DNA from: an uncultured Oscillospiraceae bacterium
GTDB taxonomy: Bacteria; Bacillota; Clostridia; Oscillospirales; Oscillospiraceae
Direction of reading: 5' to 3'
Assembly: GCA_910585815.1 (NCBI GenBank)
Contig: CAJUFJ010000024.1
Location: forward strand, 1-46,758
DNA length: 46,758 nucleotides
The notes beneath the pieces are model-generated. The model saw nothing but the letters and a program-made list of their open reading frames with translations. It ran no database searches and was not told the DNA's origin. Below are positions 15,444 to 25,100 of the stretch, in pieces (position 1 is the stretch's first letter; each line of letters opens with the position of its first letter). Made by a program: the position numbers and the translations under genes.

Positions 15444-16829
15444 TTAGCCTTTGCTCTTGATGTACTCGTCGATAGACTTGGCGGCGGACTTGCCCGCACC
15501 CATAGCCAGAATGACGGTAGCGGCTCCGGTGGCGGCGTCGCCGCCGGCGAAGATGTTGGGACAGGAGGTGCAGCCCATCTCGTCTGCCTGGACGCAGCCC
15601 TTCCGGGTCTCCTCCAGCCCGGGAGTGCCATCGTAGCTCATGGGGTTGGGCTGGGTGCCCAGGGACATGACCACCGCGTCAACCTCCATCTTGAACTCGC
15701 TGCCCTCAATGACCACGGGGCGGCGGCGGCCGGAGGCGTCGGGCTCGCCCAGCTCCATCTTCACGCAGGTGATGGACTGGACATGGCCGGTCTCATCCCC
15801 CTCGATGGACACCGGGTTGGTGAGCAGATCGAAGACGATGCCCTCCTCCTTGGCGTGGTGGACCTCCTCCTTCCGGGCGGGGAGCTCGGCCTCAGAGCGG
15901 CGGTAGACGATGTGGACATCGGCCCCCAGGCGCTTGGCGCACCGGGCGGCATCCATGGCCACATTGCCGCCGCCGACAACCGCCACCCTCTTGTTGTGGA
16001 GGACGGGGGTGGGGGAATCGTCCTTGTAGGCCTTCATCAGGTTGATGCGGGTGAGGTACTCGTTGGCGGAGTATACGCCCACCAGGGACTCGCCGGGAAT
16101 CTTCATAAACATGGGCAGGCCGGCACCGGAACCGATGAACACGGCCTCGTAGCCCTGCTCGAACAGCTCGGTGATGGTAAGCACCTTACCGATGACCATG
16201 TTCAGCTCGATGTCCACCCCCATCTTCTCCAGGTTGGCCACCTCGCGCTTGACGATGGCCTTGGGGAGACGGAACTCAGGGATGCCGTAGCTCAGCACGC
16301 CGCCGGGGGTGTGGAAGGCCTCAAAGACGGAGACGGAGTAGCCCATCCGGGCCAGCTCACCGGCGCAGGTCAGGCCGGCGGGGCCGGAGCCGATCACCGC
16401 CACCTTGTGGCCGTTCTTGGGGGCGGTGGCCACGTTGGCGATGCCGTTCTCTGCGGCCCAGTCGGCCACAAAGCGCTCGATGCGGCCGATGGACACGGGC
16501 TCGCCCTTGATGCCCCGGACGCACTTACCCTCGCACTGGGTCTCCTGGGGGCAGACGCGGCCCGAGATAGCGGGCAGGGCGTTGGCGTCGGACAGCAGCT
16601 GATAGGCGGCGGCCAGGTCGCCCTCGGCCACCTTGCCCACAAACTCGGGGATGGGGATGCCCACCGGACAGCCGCTGACACAGGGCTTATTCTTGCAGTT
16701 CAGGCACCGCTGTGCCTCGTTCTGGGCCTGCTCCAGGGTGTAGCCCAGGGCCACCTCCTTAAAGTTGGCGTTGCGTACATTGGCCTCCTGCTCAGGCATG
16801 GGGGTCTTTTCCATCTGCATATTAGCCAT
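15444..16829 (-). CDS. nfnB: NADPH-side subunit of NfnAB / glutamate synthase small-subunit-like
   Basis: 461 residues. The N-terminal Fe-S domain carries CLNCKNKPCVSGCPVGIPIPEFV and ISGRVCPQETQCEGKCV. An FAD-binding Rossmann motif (VIGSGPAGLTCAGELARMG) and an NADP-binding one (VVGGGNVAMDAARCAKRLGADVHIVYRRS) follow. It resembles the glutamate synthase beta subunit. The partner immediately upstream is an NfnA-type flavoprotein and there is no large glutamate synthase gene, so the pair is read as the electron-bifurcating NADH-dependent ferredoxin:NADP+ oxidoreductase. Its ATG overlaps the end of nfnA by eight bases. A sulfide dehydrogenase SudAB role is the main alternative. Confidence 0.92.
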   Translation of the reverse strand: MANMQMEKTPMPEQEANVRNANFKEVALGYTLEQAQNEAQRCLNCKNKPCVSGCPVGIPIPEFVGKVAEGDLAAAYQLLSDANALPAISGRVCPQETQCEGKCVRGIKGEPVSIGRIERFVADWAAENGIANVATAPKNGHKVAVIGSGPAGLTCAGELARMGYSVSVFEAFHTPGGVLSYGIPEFRLPKAIVKREVANLEKMGVDIELNMVIGKVLTITELFEQGYEAVFIGSGAGLPMFMKIPGESLVGVYSANEYLTRINLMKAYKDDSPTPVLHNKRVAVVGGGNVAMDAARCAKRLGADVHIVYRRSEAELPARKEEVHHAKEEGIVFDLLTNPVSIEGDETGHVQSITCVKMELGEPDASGRRRPVVIEGSEFKMEVDAVVMSLGTQPNPMSYDGTPGLEETRKGCVQADEMGCTSCPNIFAGGDAATGAATVILAMGAGKSAAKSIDEYIKSKG

Positions 16830-17670
16830 TCATGGCACCTCCTCCCAGGCGGCAGAGGTGCTTCTCTTTCGCCTTGGCTTCATGCTCCTTATAGGTCGCG
16901 TTGCGGGCAATCACTTCGTCAAAGTCCACCTTGTGGCCGTCGAAATCGGGGCCGTCCACACAGGCAAATTTCACCTCGCCGCCCACGGTGAGACGGCAGC
17001 AGCCGCACATGCCTGTTCCGTCGATCATAATGGGGTTCATGCTCACGGTGGTGGGGATGTTGTATTTCTCGGTGAGCTTGCAGGCAAACTTCATCATCAG
17101 CAGGGGGCCGATGGCAAAGACCCGGTCGAACTTCACTCCGCTGTTGATGAGCTCCTCCAGCTTACCGGTGACAAAGCCGTGGTAGCCATAGGTGCCGTCA
17201 TCGGTGCAGATGTGCAGGTCGGTGCAGGCCCGGCCCATCTCCTCCTCCAGAATGACGATCTCCTTGGTCTTGAAGCCGCCGATCAGGTCCACCTGGTTGC
17301 CGGCCTGGTGCAGGGCACGGGCCACCGGCAAGGCGATGGCACAGCCCAGGCCGCCGCCCAGAACGGCCACACGGCCCACGTTCTCCACCTCGGTGGGCAG
17401 GCCCAGAGGGCCCACGAAGTCCTGGAGACAGTCGCCCTCGTTCAGCTGATCCAGCGCCAGGGTGGTGCCGCCGATCTTCTGATAGATCACGGTGACCAGT
17501 CCGTCCACCGCGCTGGAGATGGTGAGGGGGATCCGCTCTCCCTCCTCATCCACCCGCAGGATGATGAACTGGCCCGCCTGCGCCTTGGCGGCCACCAGCG
17601 GCGCATACACCGAAATTTGAGAAATTTCCGGTGTCAGCACCTTTTTCTTCGCAATTTCGTACTTCTTCAC
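16822..17670 (-). CDS. nfnA: FAD/[2Fe-2S] subunit of NfnAB
   Basis: 282 residues of the ferredoxin-NADP reductase-like / dihydroorotate dehydrogenase electron-transfer family. The FAD-binding barrel is followed by the NAD site (VAVLGGGLGCAIALPVARAL). A C-terminal [2Fe-2S] loop reads GTGMCGCCRLTVGG with a further Cys in EVKFACVDGPDFDG. GTG 17670 is chosen because AGGAGGAG lies five bases upstream. Together with NfnB it would balance NADH, ferredoxin and NADPH pools in a fermenting anaerobe, matching the pyruvate:ferredoxin oxidoreductase at the right edge. Confidence 0.92.
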   Translation of the reverse strand: MKKYEIAKKKVLTPEISQISVYAPLVAAKAQAGQFIILRVDEEGERIPLTISSAVDGLVTVIYQKIGGTTLALDQLNEGDCLQDFVGPLGLPTEVENVGRVAVLGGGLGCAIALPVARALHQAGNQVDLIGGFKTKEIVILEEEMGRACTDLHICTDDGTYGYHGFVTGKLEELINSGVKFDRVFAIGPLLMMKFACKLTEKYNIPTTVSMNPIMIDGTGMCGCCRLTVGGEVKFACVDGPDFDGHKVDFDEVIARNATYKEHEAKAKEKHLCRLGGGAMNG

Positions 17671-17738
17671 TGTTTCTCCTCCTGTCAGAGTTCTTCCTTT
17701 TTCCATCGGGTATATTGCCAGCGGCCCCGCCGCACAGA

Positions 17739-19715
17739 TCACAGATTTTTCCGCTTCCCATAGCGCCGCCTCCGGCGGGCGTAGTGCAGCCAGCGCAGCA
17801 GGAAGGCCCCCGCAATCACCGCCACGGCCAGCACCAGCAGCGTGACCACGGTAATCCAGCTGGGATTTTTCACCAGCTCAATGGGGTTCCAACTGCGGCT
17901 GACGTCCTTCCGGCCGTCGCCGCCGGGCAGGGAGTAGCGGCCAGGAAGCTCCTCCTCCCCGAAGCTCTGGAGGTAGGCGGCCAGGGCGTACCACTCTTTA
18001 ATCTCGCTGCCGTTCTCGTCCCGGAGGATGCAGGCCTCGAAATCGGTGACCGGACTGCCGTCTGCCATCTTGGGTTCCAGGGAAAGCAGGCCGAAAGATT
18101 TACCCTCCACCGTGCTCAGCATCTGGGCGGAGTACATGCCGGTGACCACCCGATAGAGCTGGTCATCGTCTATTTCTTCCCGCCAATCAAAAGTATCCGC
18201 AGGTGGAGACATAGAATTGCCCTCCGCGTTCACGATTTCCACATCAGCTGTGGTAGTTATACTCCGACTCAGTCGAATATCCGTCACCCGGTTGAAAAAC
18301 ATTCGGTGGGTGTTGAAGCTGTACTCCATCCCTGCAACATACAGCTGGGCGGTGGGCATGAGGGGGGTCACCGAGGCATCCACCTCAGCGATGGCCCTCA
18401 GCTCCTTCCCCGTGAGGTACACCCCCACCAAGGGAAAGCCGGAGGTGCCGTCGCTCCCAACCCCCATAGACAGCACGTCGAAAGCCATGGAGGTGGTAAT
18501 CTCCCCCGACGCAATGGGAGCGCGGAGCACTCCATCCGCTGTGACGGTGACGGTTGGGACATCGGGGGCGTCCTTCTCCAGATTGTTCACCGCCCACAGG
18601 AAGGAATCGGCCACCAGCTCCCCCAGGGCGTTGCCGCTCTGGACCCCGGACCTGGGGGTGGGCAGGTCGAAACCGGCCACGGTGAGTACCTCGTCATAGG
18701 TCAGGCCATACCGGGCCAGGTAGGTCCCCCCTACCAGCCCCTTCCACCGCTCCACCATGGCGGTGATCTCCCCGTCCACGGGAAGGGTCTCGTCGATGGG
18801 GGTGAGGTGGTAGTCGGTGAGAGTTCTCTCTCCGCCCTCGGTCCATTCGATGGTAATGGAGCCCAGATTTTCGCAGTAGGGCCCGGCGGAGACGATATAG
18901 GTGTTGTTCACGGCGATGGGTTCGGTCAGGGTGGTGTGGGTGTGGCCCGAGACAATCAGGTCGATGCCCTCCACCTTCTCCGCCAGCAGCTCATCCTCCG
19001 ACAGCTTCTTTTTTTCGCTGGTCCCCCCGTGGGACAGGCAGATGATAAACTCCGCCCCCTGCTCTTTCAAATGCTCCACACACCGCCGGGCGCTGTCCGC
19101 CATGTCCTCCAGCACAAAGCCGGAGGCGGGGGCGCAGGCATGGGAGTCCTTCCCCATCAGGCCGAAAATGCCATAGGTGACGCCCCCCCGCTCCAGGGTC
19201 ATGCAGTCCTGCACGCCGTAGGCTGCCATGGCCCGCTGGATGTCCGGCCTGTTCGGGTTGTCTTCGGCGGGCTTGTAGTTGGCCATCAGGAGGGCGGGGC
19301 CTCCGTCACCGCTCTCCACCACAGCATTCAGCATGGAAGCGAAGCCGGTACCGGTGTGGTCAAATTCATGGTTGCCCACCGCGGCGGCGTCGTAGCCCAG
19401 GGCCTTCATGGTGCGCAGCTCCGCCCCCTGGGTGGTGTACAGGGTCTGAATCAGGGAGCCGATGGAGAAGTCCCCTCCGTCCAGCACCAGGGCGTCAGGA
19501 TTGGCCTTCCGCTCCCGGTCCAGAGCGGTTTTCAGCCGGGCATAGCCCCCGGATTCCCCCCCCTGGCCGTCCGGCTGGGGCAGAAAGTGGGAATGGAGGT
19601 CGTGGGTAAAGAGCACCGTGGAGCGGCGGACGGGCGCGGTGGCCCACACCGGGACGGGCAGCAGAGAAAGCAACAGCAAAATCGCCAGAAAAAAGGCTGG
19701 AATACGGCGCTTCAC
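17739..19715 (-). CDS. Surface 5'-nucleotidase / metallophosphoesterase
   Basis: 658 residues of the 5'-nucleotidase/UDP-sugar hydrolase family. The signal peptide is KRRIPAFFLAILLLLSLLPVPVWA. The calcineurin-like domain shows LFTHDLHSHF, LDGGDFSIGS, AVGNHEFDHTG and DLIVSGHTHT, the expected metal ligands. The C-terminal 5'-nucleotidase domain includes SGVQSGNALGELVADSF and VYLTGKELRAI. A C-terminal span (about residues 615-640) with a basic tail anchors it to the membrane, so it would release phosphate or nucleosides outside. The start is GTG 19715, with GGAGG six bases upstream. It sits 68 bp upstream of nfnA and may be co-transcribed. Confidence 0.92.
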   Translation of the reverse strand: MKRRIPAFFLAILLLLSLLPVPVWATAPVRRSTVLFTHDLHSHFLPQPDGQGGESGGYARLKTALDRERKANPDALVLDGGDFSIGSLIQTLYTTQGAELRTMKALGYDAAAVGNHEFDHTGTGFASMLNAVVESGDGGPALLMANYKPAEDNPNRPDIQRAMAAYGVQDCMTLERGGVTYGIFGLMGKDSHACAPASGFVLEDMADSARRCVEHLKEQGAEFIICLSHGGTSEKKKLSEDELLAEKVEGIDLIVSGHTHTTLTEPIAVNNTYIVSAGPYCENLGSITIEWTEGGERTLTDYHLTPIDETLPVDGEITAMVERWKGLVGGTYLARYGLTYDEVLTVAGFDLPTPRSGVQSGNALGELVADSFLWAVNNLEKDAPDVPTVTVTADGVLRAPIASGEITTSMAFDVLSMGVGSDGTSGFPLVGVYLTGKELRAIAEVDASVTPLMPTAQLYVAGMEYSFNTHRMFFNRVTDIRLSRSITTTADVEIVNAEGNSMSPPADTFDWREEIDDDQLYRVVTGMYSAQMLSTVEGKSFGLLSLEPKMADGSPVTDFEACILRDENGSEIKEWYALAAYLQSFGEEELPGRYSLPGGDGRKDVSRSWNPIELVKNPSWITVVTLLVLAVAVIAGAFLLRWLHYARRRRRYGKRKNL

Positions 19716-19754
19716 ACACATCACCTCCACTTGTTCAGTAAAATGTCCGGCCGC

Positions 19755-20756
19755 TTACTGGATTACGTCAAACTGGACCGGGCGATAAAACAGCTCCCGG
19801 ACCCGGGCGGGGTCGCCGGTCTGGCCCAGCACCCACATCAGCTTGGCAGTGGCGGCCTCCAGGGTCATGTTGTAGGCCTCCATCAGCTGGAAACGCTCCT
19901 TCACCTGCTGGCCCACCTCATAGACCGCCATGTCGCTGCCCTCGTAGGGCACTTGGGTCATCATGACGATGGTCTTCCCCGCCTCCAGCCACCCGGCAAC
20001 CGCCTGGGCCAGAGGGCCGTTCCCTCCGCCGGGCAGACCGCCCACGCCGAAGGACTGGAGGATCACCGCCCGGTAGCTGTCTTTCAGCAGCTCCAGGGCC
20101 TCCGCCCCCATGCCCGGAATCAGGGTGAGCAACAGCACCTTCTCCTCCAGCCTGTCATAAAAGGTGGGCTCCGCCCCGTAGGCGTAGGGCCGGGGGGCCA
20201 GGTAACGGATCAACCGGCCGTCCCGAATCACCGCCCGCTCCGGATAGTCCACCGAGGAGAAGGCGTTAAAGCTCTTGCTGCGCTCCTTCCGGGCCCGGGT
20301 GCCCAGAATCACCCGGCCGTCAAAGACCAGGCTCACGTCGTGGGAGTCCCGGTCCACCGCATAGAGGAAGCTGTTGTACAGGTTCCGCCGGGCGTCGGTG
20401 TCGTTGAGGGCGATGGACTTCTGGGAGCCGGTGATCACAATGGGCTTGGGGGAGTCCTGAATCAGGTAGGACAGGGCGGCGGCGGTGTAGGCCATGGTGT
20501 CGGTGCCGTGGGTAAGGACAAAGCCGTCGTACTCGTCATACCGCGCCCGGATGGCGGCAGCCATCTCCAGCCAGTGGCCGGGACCCACATTGGTGCTGTC
20601 CAGATTCATCAGCTGGACGGCCTCCACCCGGCACAGCTCCCCCACTGCGGGCACGTGGCTTAAAATTTCCTCCGAGGTGATGGCCGGGCTCAGCCCGTGG
20701 CCCTTGTCCAGGGTGGCAATGGTGCCGCCGGTGGCCAGCATCAAAATACGCTTCAT
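19755..20756 (-). CDS. ansA: L-asparaginase, type I
   Basis: 333 residues. Both catalytic threonine motifs are present: LMLATGGTIATLDKG at the N-terminus and GFVLTHGTDTMAYTAAAL near residue 85. The Lys-containing strand IVITGSQKSIALNDTDARRN follows. It hydrolyses asparagine to aspartate and ammonia, probably in the cytoplasm since there is no signal peptide. The start MKRILML (20756) is preferred because it begins the first beta-strand as in the family and has GAGGGCGG upstream. It follows rfbA after 11 bp, an operon pairing whose meaning is not evident. Confidence 0.94.
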   Translation of the reverse strand: MKRILMLATGGTIATLDKGHGLSPAITSEEILSHVPAVGELCRVEAVQLMNLDSTNVGPGHWLEMAAAIRARYDEYDGFVLTHGTDTMAYTAAALSYLIQDSPKPIVITGSQKSIALNDTDARRNLYNSFLYAVDRDSHDVSLVFDGRVILGTRARKERSKSFNAFSSVDYPERAVIRDGRLIRYLAPRPYAYGAEPTFYDRLEEKVLLLTLIPGMGAEALELLKDSYRAVILQSFGVGGLPGGGNGPLAQAVAGWLEAGKTIVMMTQVPYEGSDMAVYEVGQQVKERFQLMEAYNMTLEAATAKLMWVLGQTGDPARVRELFYRPVQFDVIQ

Positions 20757-20767
20757 CCGTTCCGCCC

Positions 20768-21625
20768 TCACAGACACTGGAGATATTTCCCATACAGGGT
20801 CATGGCCAGCTCATCCCCGATTTCGTGGACCTGCTCCTCCGTCACCCAGCCCTCGTAGAGGGCCAGCTCCTCCAGACAGCCCACGTAGCGGCCGGTGCTG
20901 TCCTGGATTCGCTTGATGGTCTGTCCGGCGGCCAGCAGGCTGTCGGCGGTGCCGGCGTCCAGCCAGGTAAAATTCCGCTCCAGAGGAATCACCTGGAGCT
21001 GGCCCCGGCGGAGGTATTCCAGATTCACGTCGGTAATCTCCAGCTCCCCCCGGGCGGAGGGCTTCAGGTGGTTGGCAATCTCCATCACCTGGTGATCGTA
21101 GAAATACAGGCCGGGGATGATATAGTTGGACTTGGGGTAGCGGGGCTTCTCCTCGATGGAGATGGCCCGGCCGTCCCGGTCGAACTCCACCACGCCGAAG
21201 GGGCGGGGGTCCTCCACCCAGTAGCCAAAGACGGTAGAGCCCCGGTCATTGGCGGCGGCCCGCTTCAGGGTGGTGGCCAGGGTAGGGGCGTAGAAAATAT
21301 TGTCCCCCAGCACCAGACAGACCCGGTCGTTGCCCACAAACTTCTCCCCGATGAGCAGGGCATCGGCAATGCCCCGGGCCACCGGCTGCTCGGCGTACTG
21401 AATTTGCAGGCCGTACTGGCTGCCGTCCCCCAGGAGGGCCTGGAAGGTGGCCGTCTCGCCGGGCGGGACGATAATCATAATCTCTGAAATCCCCGCCTGC
21501 ATGAGGATGGCAATGGGGTAGTAAATCAGCGGTTTGTCATAGACCGGCAGCAGGGGCTTGCACACCGGCTTGGTCATGGGGTACAGGCGGGTCCCCTTTC
21601 CCGCCGCTAAAACGATACCTTTCAT
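20768..21625 (-). CDS. rfbA: Glucose-1-phosphate thymidylyltransferase
   Basis: 285 residues. It makes dTDP-glucose from dTTP and glucose-1-phosphate, the first step to dTDP-L-rhamnose. The nucleotidyltransferase signature is KGIVLAAGKGTRLYPMTKPVCKPLLPVYDKP. GDNIFYAPTL supplies a metal-binding Asp and ISIEEKPRYPKSNYIIPGLYFYD the sugar site. Length is normal. The other rhamnose genes (rfbB, C, D) are not nearby, so they must be elsewhere or the product is used differently. Confidence 0.95.
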   Translation of the reverse strand: MKGIVLAAGKGTRLYPMTKPVCKPLLPVYDKPLIYYPIAILMQAGISEIMIIVPPGETATFQALLGDGSQYGLQIQYAEQPVARGIADALLIGEKFVGNDRVCLVLGDNIFYAPTLATTLKRAAANDRGSTVFGYWVEDPRPFGVVEFDRDGRAISIEEKPRYPKSNYIIPGLYFYDHQVMEIANHLKPSARGELEITDVNLEYLRRGQLQVIPLERNFTWLDAGTADSLLAAGQTIKRIQDSTGRYVGCLEELALYEGWVTEEQVHEIGDELAMTLYGKYLQCL

Positions 21626-21745
21626 ACTGTTCTCCTGTCCGGCGCAAGGGCCGTTTTCCCGGTTCGGCTGTACATAACAATGGTTATTGTATCATTTTAT
21701 CATAGTTCCTTCTCCGTTACAAGAAAAAACTGTTTAAAACTATCA

Positions 21746-21777
21746 CAACCGGCGGGGCCAAAAGGTCCCGCCGGTTG
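21746..21777 (-). terminator. Hairpin after the TRAP permease gene
   Basis: CAACCGGCGGG (21746-21756) pairs with CCCGCCGGTTG (21767-21777) around a ten-base loop. On the minus strand it is followed by TGATAGTTTTAAAC, so it probably terminates the TRAP transcript before rfbA. Confidence 0.72.
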
Positions 21778-21811
21778 TTTAAGTTGGTCAAATCGGGATG
21801 TGCGGACGCCG

Positions 21812-23845
21812 TCAGGCAAGGGCGCTCTTTTTGGCGCTCATGCGCTGGACAACGATAACGCCAACCACAAGCACCACGCCGATTACGTCGGTGAGCTCGC
21901 CAGGGATCATCATGCACAGACCGCCGGCGGCAATCAGGACGCGGAACAGCGGGTTCATGGGCTTATACAGGTAGCCGTTCAGAGCCGCGGCCACACCGAA
22001 CAGGCCGGCCAGGGAGGTAACCACAATGACCACGGACTGGATCACCTTCATGGCCATGCTGGTGCCCTCGGCAAACTGGAACAGCATGGCGGGGTTCATG
22101 GCGAAGATGTAGGGCACCACAAAGGCGGCGATGGCCAGCTTGGTGGCGTTGAAGGCCGTCTTCATGGGCGGAGCCTTGGCGATAGCGGAGCCGGCGTAAG
22201 CGGCCAGAGCCACGGGAGGCGTGATGTCGGCCACGATGCCGAAGTAGAACACAAAGAAGTGGGCGCAGATCATGGGGATGCCGATGGCGGGGTTCATCAG
22301 GATGGGGGCGCAGGTGGAGGCCATGATGCAGTAGTTGGCGGTGGTGGGCACGCCCATGCCCAGTACGATACAGCAAATCATGGTGAGGAACAGAGCGACA
22401 AGCGCCTGTCCGCCGGACACCCGGACGATGGCGGTAATCAGCTTGGAGGCCAGGCCGGTGGTGGTGATGCAGCCGGCAACCAGGCCAGCCATGGAACAGG
22501 CGGCGGCCACGCTGATGGTACCCTTGGCGCCCGCCTCCAGAGCGTCGAAGAACTTGCCTACCGTGATGTTGTCAGACTTGTCCGGATTCTTGGTCACGTT
22601 GTTGACAACATTGGTAATCAGGCCCACCACGATGGTGACAATGATGGCGATGGTGGCAGAGGACTGCATGGTACGCTTGCCGGAGGACACCAGCCAGACC
22701 AGAATCACCAGAGGCAGCAGCAGGTAGATCTTGGGCATCAGGGTCTTGATCTTGGGCAGCTGGTCGCGGGGGATACCCTTCAGGCCCAGCCGCTTAGCCT
22801 CCAGGTGGACGGCGATGAAGATACCGGTGAAGTAGAGCACCGCGGGCAGGACGGCCAGCAGGGCGATCTTGCCGTAGGGCTCGCCGGTGTACTCCGCCAT
22901 GAGGAAGGCGGCGGCGCCCATGATGGGGGGCATGATCTGACCGCCGGTAGAGGCGGCGGCCTCCACCGCGCCGGCGAACTCGGGCTTGTAACCCGTCTTC
23001 TTCATCATGGGGATGGTGATGGAGCCGGTGGTGACGGTGTTGCCCACCGAGGAGCCGGACACCATGCCGCACAGGGCGGAGGACAGGACGGCCACCTTGG
23101 CGGGACCGCCGGAGGCGGAGCCGGCCACCGAGTTGGCCAGGTTAATAAAGAAGGTGGAAATACCTGTCCGTTCCAGGAAGGCTCCGAAGATGATAAACAG
23201 CACAATGTACTTGGCGCACACGTTGATGGGGGCGCCCAGAAGGCCATTCAGGGTGTAGAACAGGTCGTAGATGGCCTTGTCGTACTTGATGCCCGCACCG
23301 AAGGGCAGGAAGGTGTACAGCATCAGCGCGCCCACCACACACAGGATGGGCAGGCCCACGCACCGGCGGCACAGCTCCACCAGAGAAAGGATGACCAGCA
23401 CGGCCAGCAGACACATCACCGGGTTCCGGGTGACCTTGCGGGCCTGCACCACGATGATGCTGTTGTAAATCGAGGAGCAGTAGATCAGCGGGAGTACACC
23501 CATCAGCATAAAGACTATGTCGTACCAGGGGAAGGAATTAGGCTTCACATTCCCCTTCTTGATGGGGTAGGTCAGGTAGCCCAGCACCAGCATCATGGCC
23601 AGGAAGTTGTACAGACGCACGTTCTGGGCGGCCTGGCTGAACAGGGTCACATACATGCAGTACAGGGAAATCAATACTGCCAGCCCCTTGACAACGAGCT
23701 TGGGCACACCCTCCCAAACCCGGGTGTTGGACTCCCGGTCATACTTTTTCATGACCTCGTCCAGGTCGGCTTCCGTTCCAACCTCCACGGCTGCCGCCTT
23801 CGCCTCCAGTTCCTCCTGGAGCCTGTCTTTTTCGTTGGATGCCAT
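21812..23845 (-). CDS. TRAP transporter fused permease (TAXI type)
   Basis: A 677-residue polytopic membrane protein fusing the small and large TRAP permease subunits, as is usual for TAXI-type systems. The DctM-like core shows GTISVAAACSMAGLVAGCITTTGL, GMGVPTTANYCIMASTCAP and FGIVADITPPVALAAYAGSAIA. About 17-19 spans are expected. It uses an ion gradient to import a substrate delivered by the binding protein encoded upstream (24019-25071). An inter-gene hairpin may lower its expression relative to the receptor. The substrate cannot be told from sequence; organic acids or glutamate are typical. Confidence 0.93.
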   Translation of the reverse strand: MASNEKDRLQEELEAKAAAVEVGTEADLDEVMKKYDRESNTRVWEGVPKLVVKGLAVLISLYCMYVTLFSQAAQNVRLYNFLAMMLVLGYLTYPIKKGNVKPNSFPWYDIVFMLMGVLPLIYCSSIYNSIIVVQARKVTRNPVMCLLAVLVILSLVELCRRCVGLPILCVVGALMLYTFLPFGAGIKYDKAIYDLFYTLNGLLGAPINVCAKYIVLFIIFGAFLERTGISTFFINLANSVAGSASGGPAKVAVLSSALCGMVSGSSVGNTVTTGSITIPMMKKTGYKPEFAGAVEAAASTGGQIMPPIMGAAAFLMAEYTGEPYGKIALLAVLPAVLYFTGIFIAVHLEAKRLGLKGIPRDQLPKIKTLMPKIYLLLPLVILVWLVSSGKRTMQSSATIAIIVTIVVGLITNVVNNVTKNPDKSDNITVGKFFDALEAGAKGTISVAAACSMAGLVAGCITTTGLASKLITAIVRVSGGQALVALFLTMICCIVLGMGVPTTANYCIMASTCAPILMNPAIGIPMICAHFFVFYFGIVADITPPVALAAYAGSAIAKAPPMKTAFNATKLAIAAFVVPYIFAMNPAMLFQFAEGTSMAMKVIQSVVIVVTSLAGLFGVAAALNGYLYKPMNPLFRVLIAAGGLCMMIPGELTDVIGVVLVVGVIVVQRMSAKKSALA

Positions 23846-23954
23846 AGAATTCTCCTTTCTTTTCTTCTCTCCTTATTCGGCCGCGAAGCAGATATATCGA
23901 CATTCCGCCAAATACAGATATATCCGCTCCGCGGAATCCCCCGTGGAAACAGAA

Positions 23955-23987
23955 GCGGCTGCGGCGGTACCAGCCCGCCGCAGCCGC
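23955..23987 (-). other. Strong hairpin between receptor and permease genes
   Basis: GCGGCTGCGGCGG (23955-23967) and CCGCCGCAGCCGC (23975-23987) form a perfect 13-bp stem with a seven-base loop. On the minus strand TTCTGTTTCC follows. It is probably a partial terminator or a 3'-end protector that lets the binding protein be made in excess. Confidence 0.7.
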
Positions 23988-24018
23988 CTGGCTTACGCTA
24001 AGGGAACTGCGCTTCTGC

Positions 24019-25071
24019 TTACTTTACGGTGATGCCCTTGTCAGCAAAGTAAGCCACAGCGCCGGGGTGATAGGGCACGGCGGTGACGGAGGAGGCGAAC
24101 TCCAGGCTCAGCTCCTTGGCCTTGTCGTGACCCAGGGTGTCGATGTTCTCAAACACGCCGTACAGGAAGTTGTACACGTCGGCATCGGACACGTCGTTAC
24201 GGGCGATGACAACAGCGCCCACAGCCACGGTGGTCACATCCTCGGGGGTGTTGTAGGCGTCCTTGGAGATGACATTCTTGCTGTAGTAGGGGGAGGCGGC
24301 GATGAGCTTGTCGATGTGCTCGTCGTCCAGGCTGACCAGATACACGTCGTTGGAGGCAGCCAGAGTGGTAACAGCGGTGGTGGGAGCGCCGGCGACCACG
24401 AAGGCGGCGTCGATCTTGCCGTCCTGCAGGTTCTCGGCGGAGTCGCCGAAGGACAGGTACTGGGGCTTGATGTCCTTCTCAACGTCCAGGTCATAGGCGG
24501 CCAGCACGTCAACGGCGTTGAAGTACACGCCGGAGCCCTGGTCACCCACGGAAACGGACTTGCCCTTCAGGTCGGCAACAGTCTTGATGTCGGGGTTCAG
24601 AGTGACGATCTGGACCTGCTCCATGTACAGGGCGGCCACGGTAGAGAAGCTGTCGATCTTGGTGTCGAACAGGCGCTCGCCGTTGTAGGCATAGGCCATA
24701 ACGTCGGACTGGACAAAGCCCAGCTGGGCATCCTCCAGGTCCATGTTCTCAATGTTGGCCTTGGAGCCGCCGGAGGGGACTGCGGTGACGGTGGTGCTGG
24801 TGGTCTCGCCCACCTTGCCGCCCAGAACGCCGCCAAAGCCGTAGTAGGTGCCCTGGTCGCCGCCGGTGGTGAAGGTCAGGCTGGTGCCGCCGTCCTTAGC
24901 GGACAGGCCGCTGCTGGGCTGGCTGCTGGAAGTGCCGGAGGGCTCGCCGGGGTTGCTGGTTCCGGGATTGCTGGCAGGACCGCCGCTGGACTTGTCGCCG
25001 CCGCCGCAGGCAGTCAGCGCCAGGCTCATTGTCATGGCCAGAGCGAGCGCCAATGCAAGTTTCTTCTTCAT
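24019..25071 (-). CDS. TAXI-family TRAP solute-binding lipoprotein
   Basis: 350 residues. The N-terminus has a lipoprotein signal with lipobox ALTAC (Cys22), followed by a Gly/Ser/Pro-rich linker. The binding domain begins LTFTTGGDQGTYYGFGGVL, the TAXI hallmark, and contains KGKSVSVGDQGSGVYFNA and YHPGAVAYFADKGI near the end. It is tethered outside the membrane and delivers substrate to the fused permease. The start MKKKLALAL (25071) has GGAGG seven bases upstream; the ATG at 25092 is rejected. It is transcribed from a 17-bp-spaced promoter at 25182-25210 with a long structured leader. Confidence 0.93.
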   Translation of the reverse strand: MKKKLALALALAMTMSLALTACGGGDKSSGGPASNPGTSNPGEPSGTSSSQPSSGLSAKDGGTSLTFTTGGDQGTYYGFGGVLGGKVGETTSTTVTAVPSGGSKANIENMDLEDAQLGFVQSDVMAYAYNGERLFDTKIDSFSTVAALYMEQVQIVTLNPDIKTVADLKGKSVSVGDQGSGVYFNAVDVLAAYDLDVEKDIKPQYLSFGDSAENLQDGKIDAAFVVAGAPTTAVTTLAASNDVYLVSLDDEHIDKLIAASPYYSKNVISKDAYNTPEDVTTVAVGAVVIARNDVSDADVYNFLYGVFENIDTLGHDKAKELSLEFASSVTAVPYHPGAVAYFADKGITVK

Positions 25072-25100
25072 ATTCTTTCCTCCATTTTTCAAGATTGGCT

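Noticed and set aside
17631..20663. 1,010-codon plus-strand ORF across three minus-strand genes
   Set aside because: It is a shadow frame through the phosphoesterase and asparaginase genes. The protein is Gly/His/Gln-rich low-complexity with no motifs.
21680..24001. 773-codon plus-strand ORF opposite the TRAP permease
   Set aside because: It is the antisense of a membrane protein gene (His/Gly/Asp-rich), with no ribosome site; the minus-strand frame has clear TRAP motifs.
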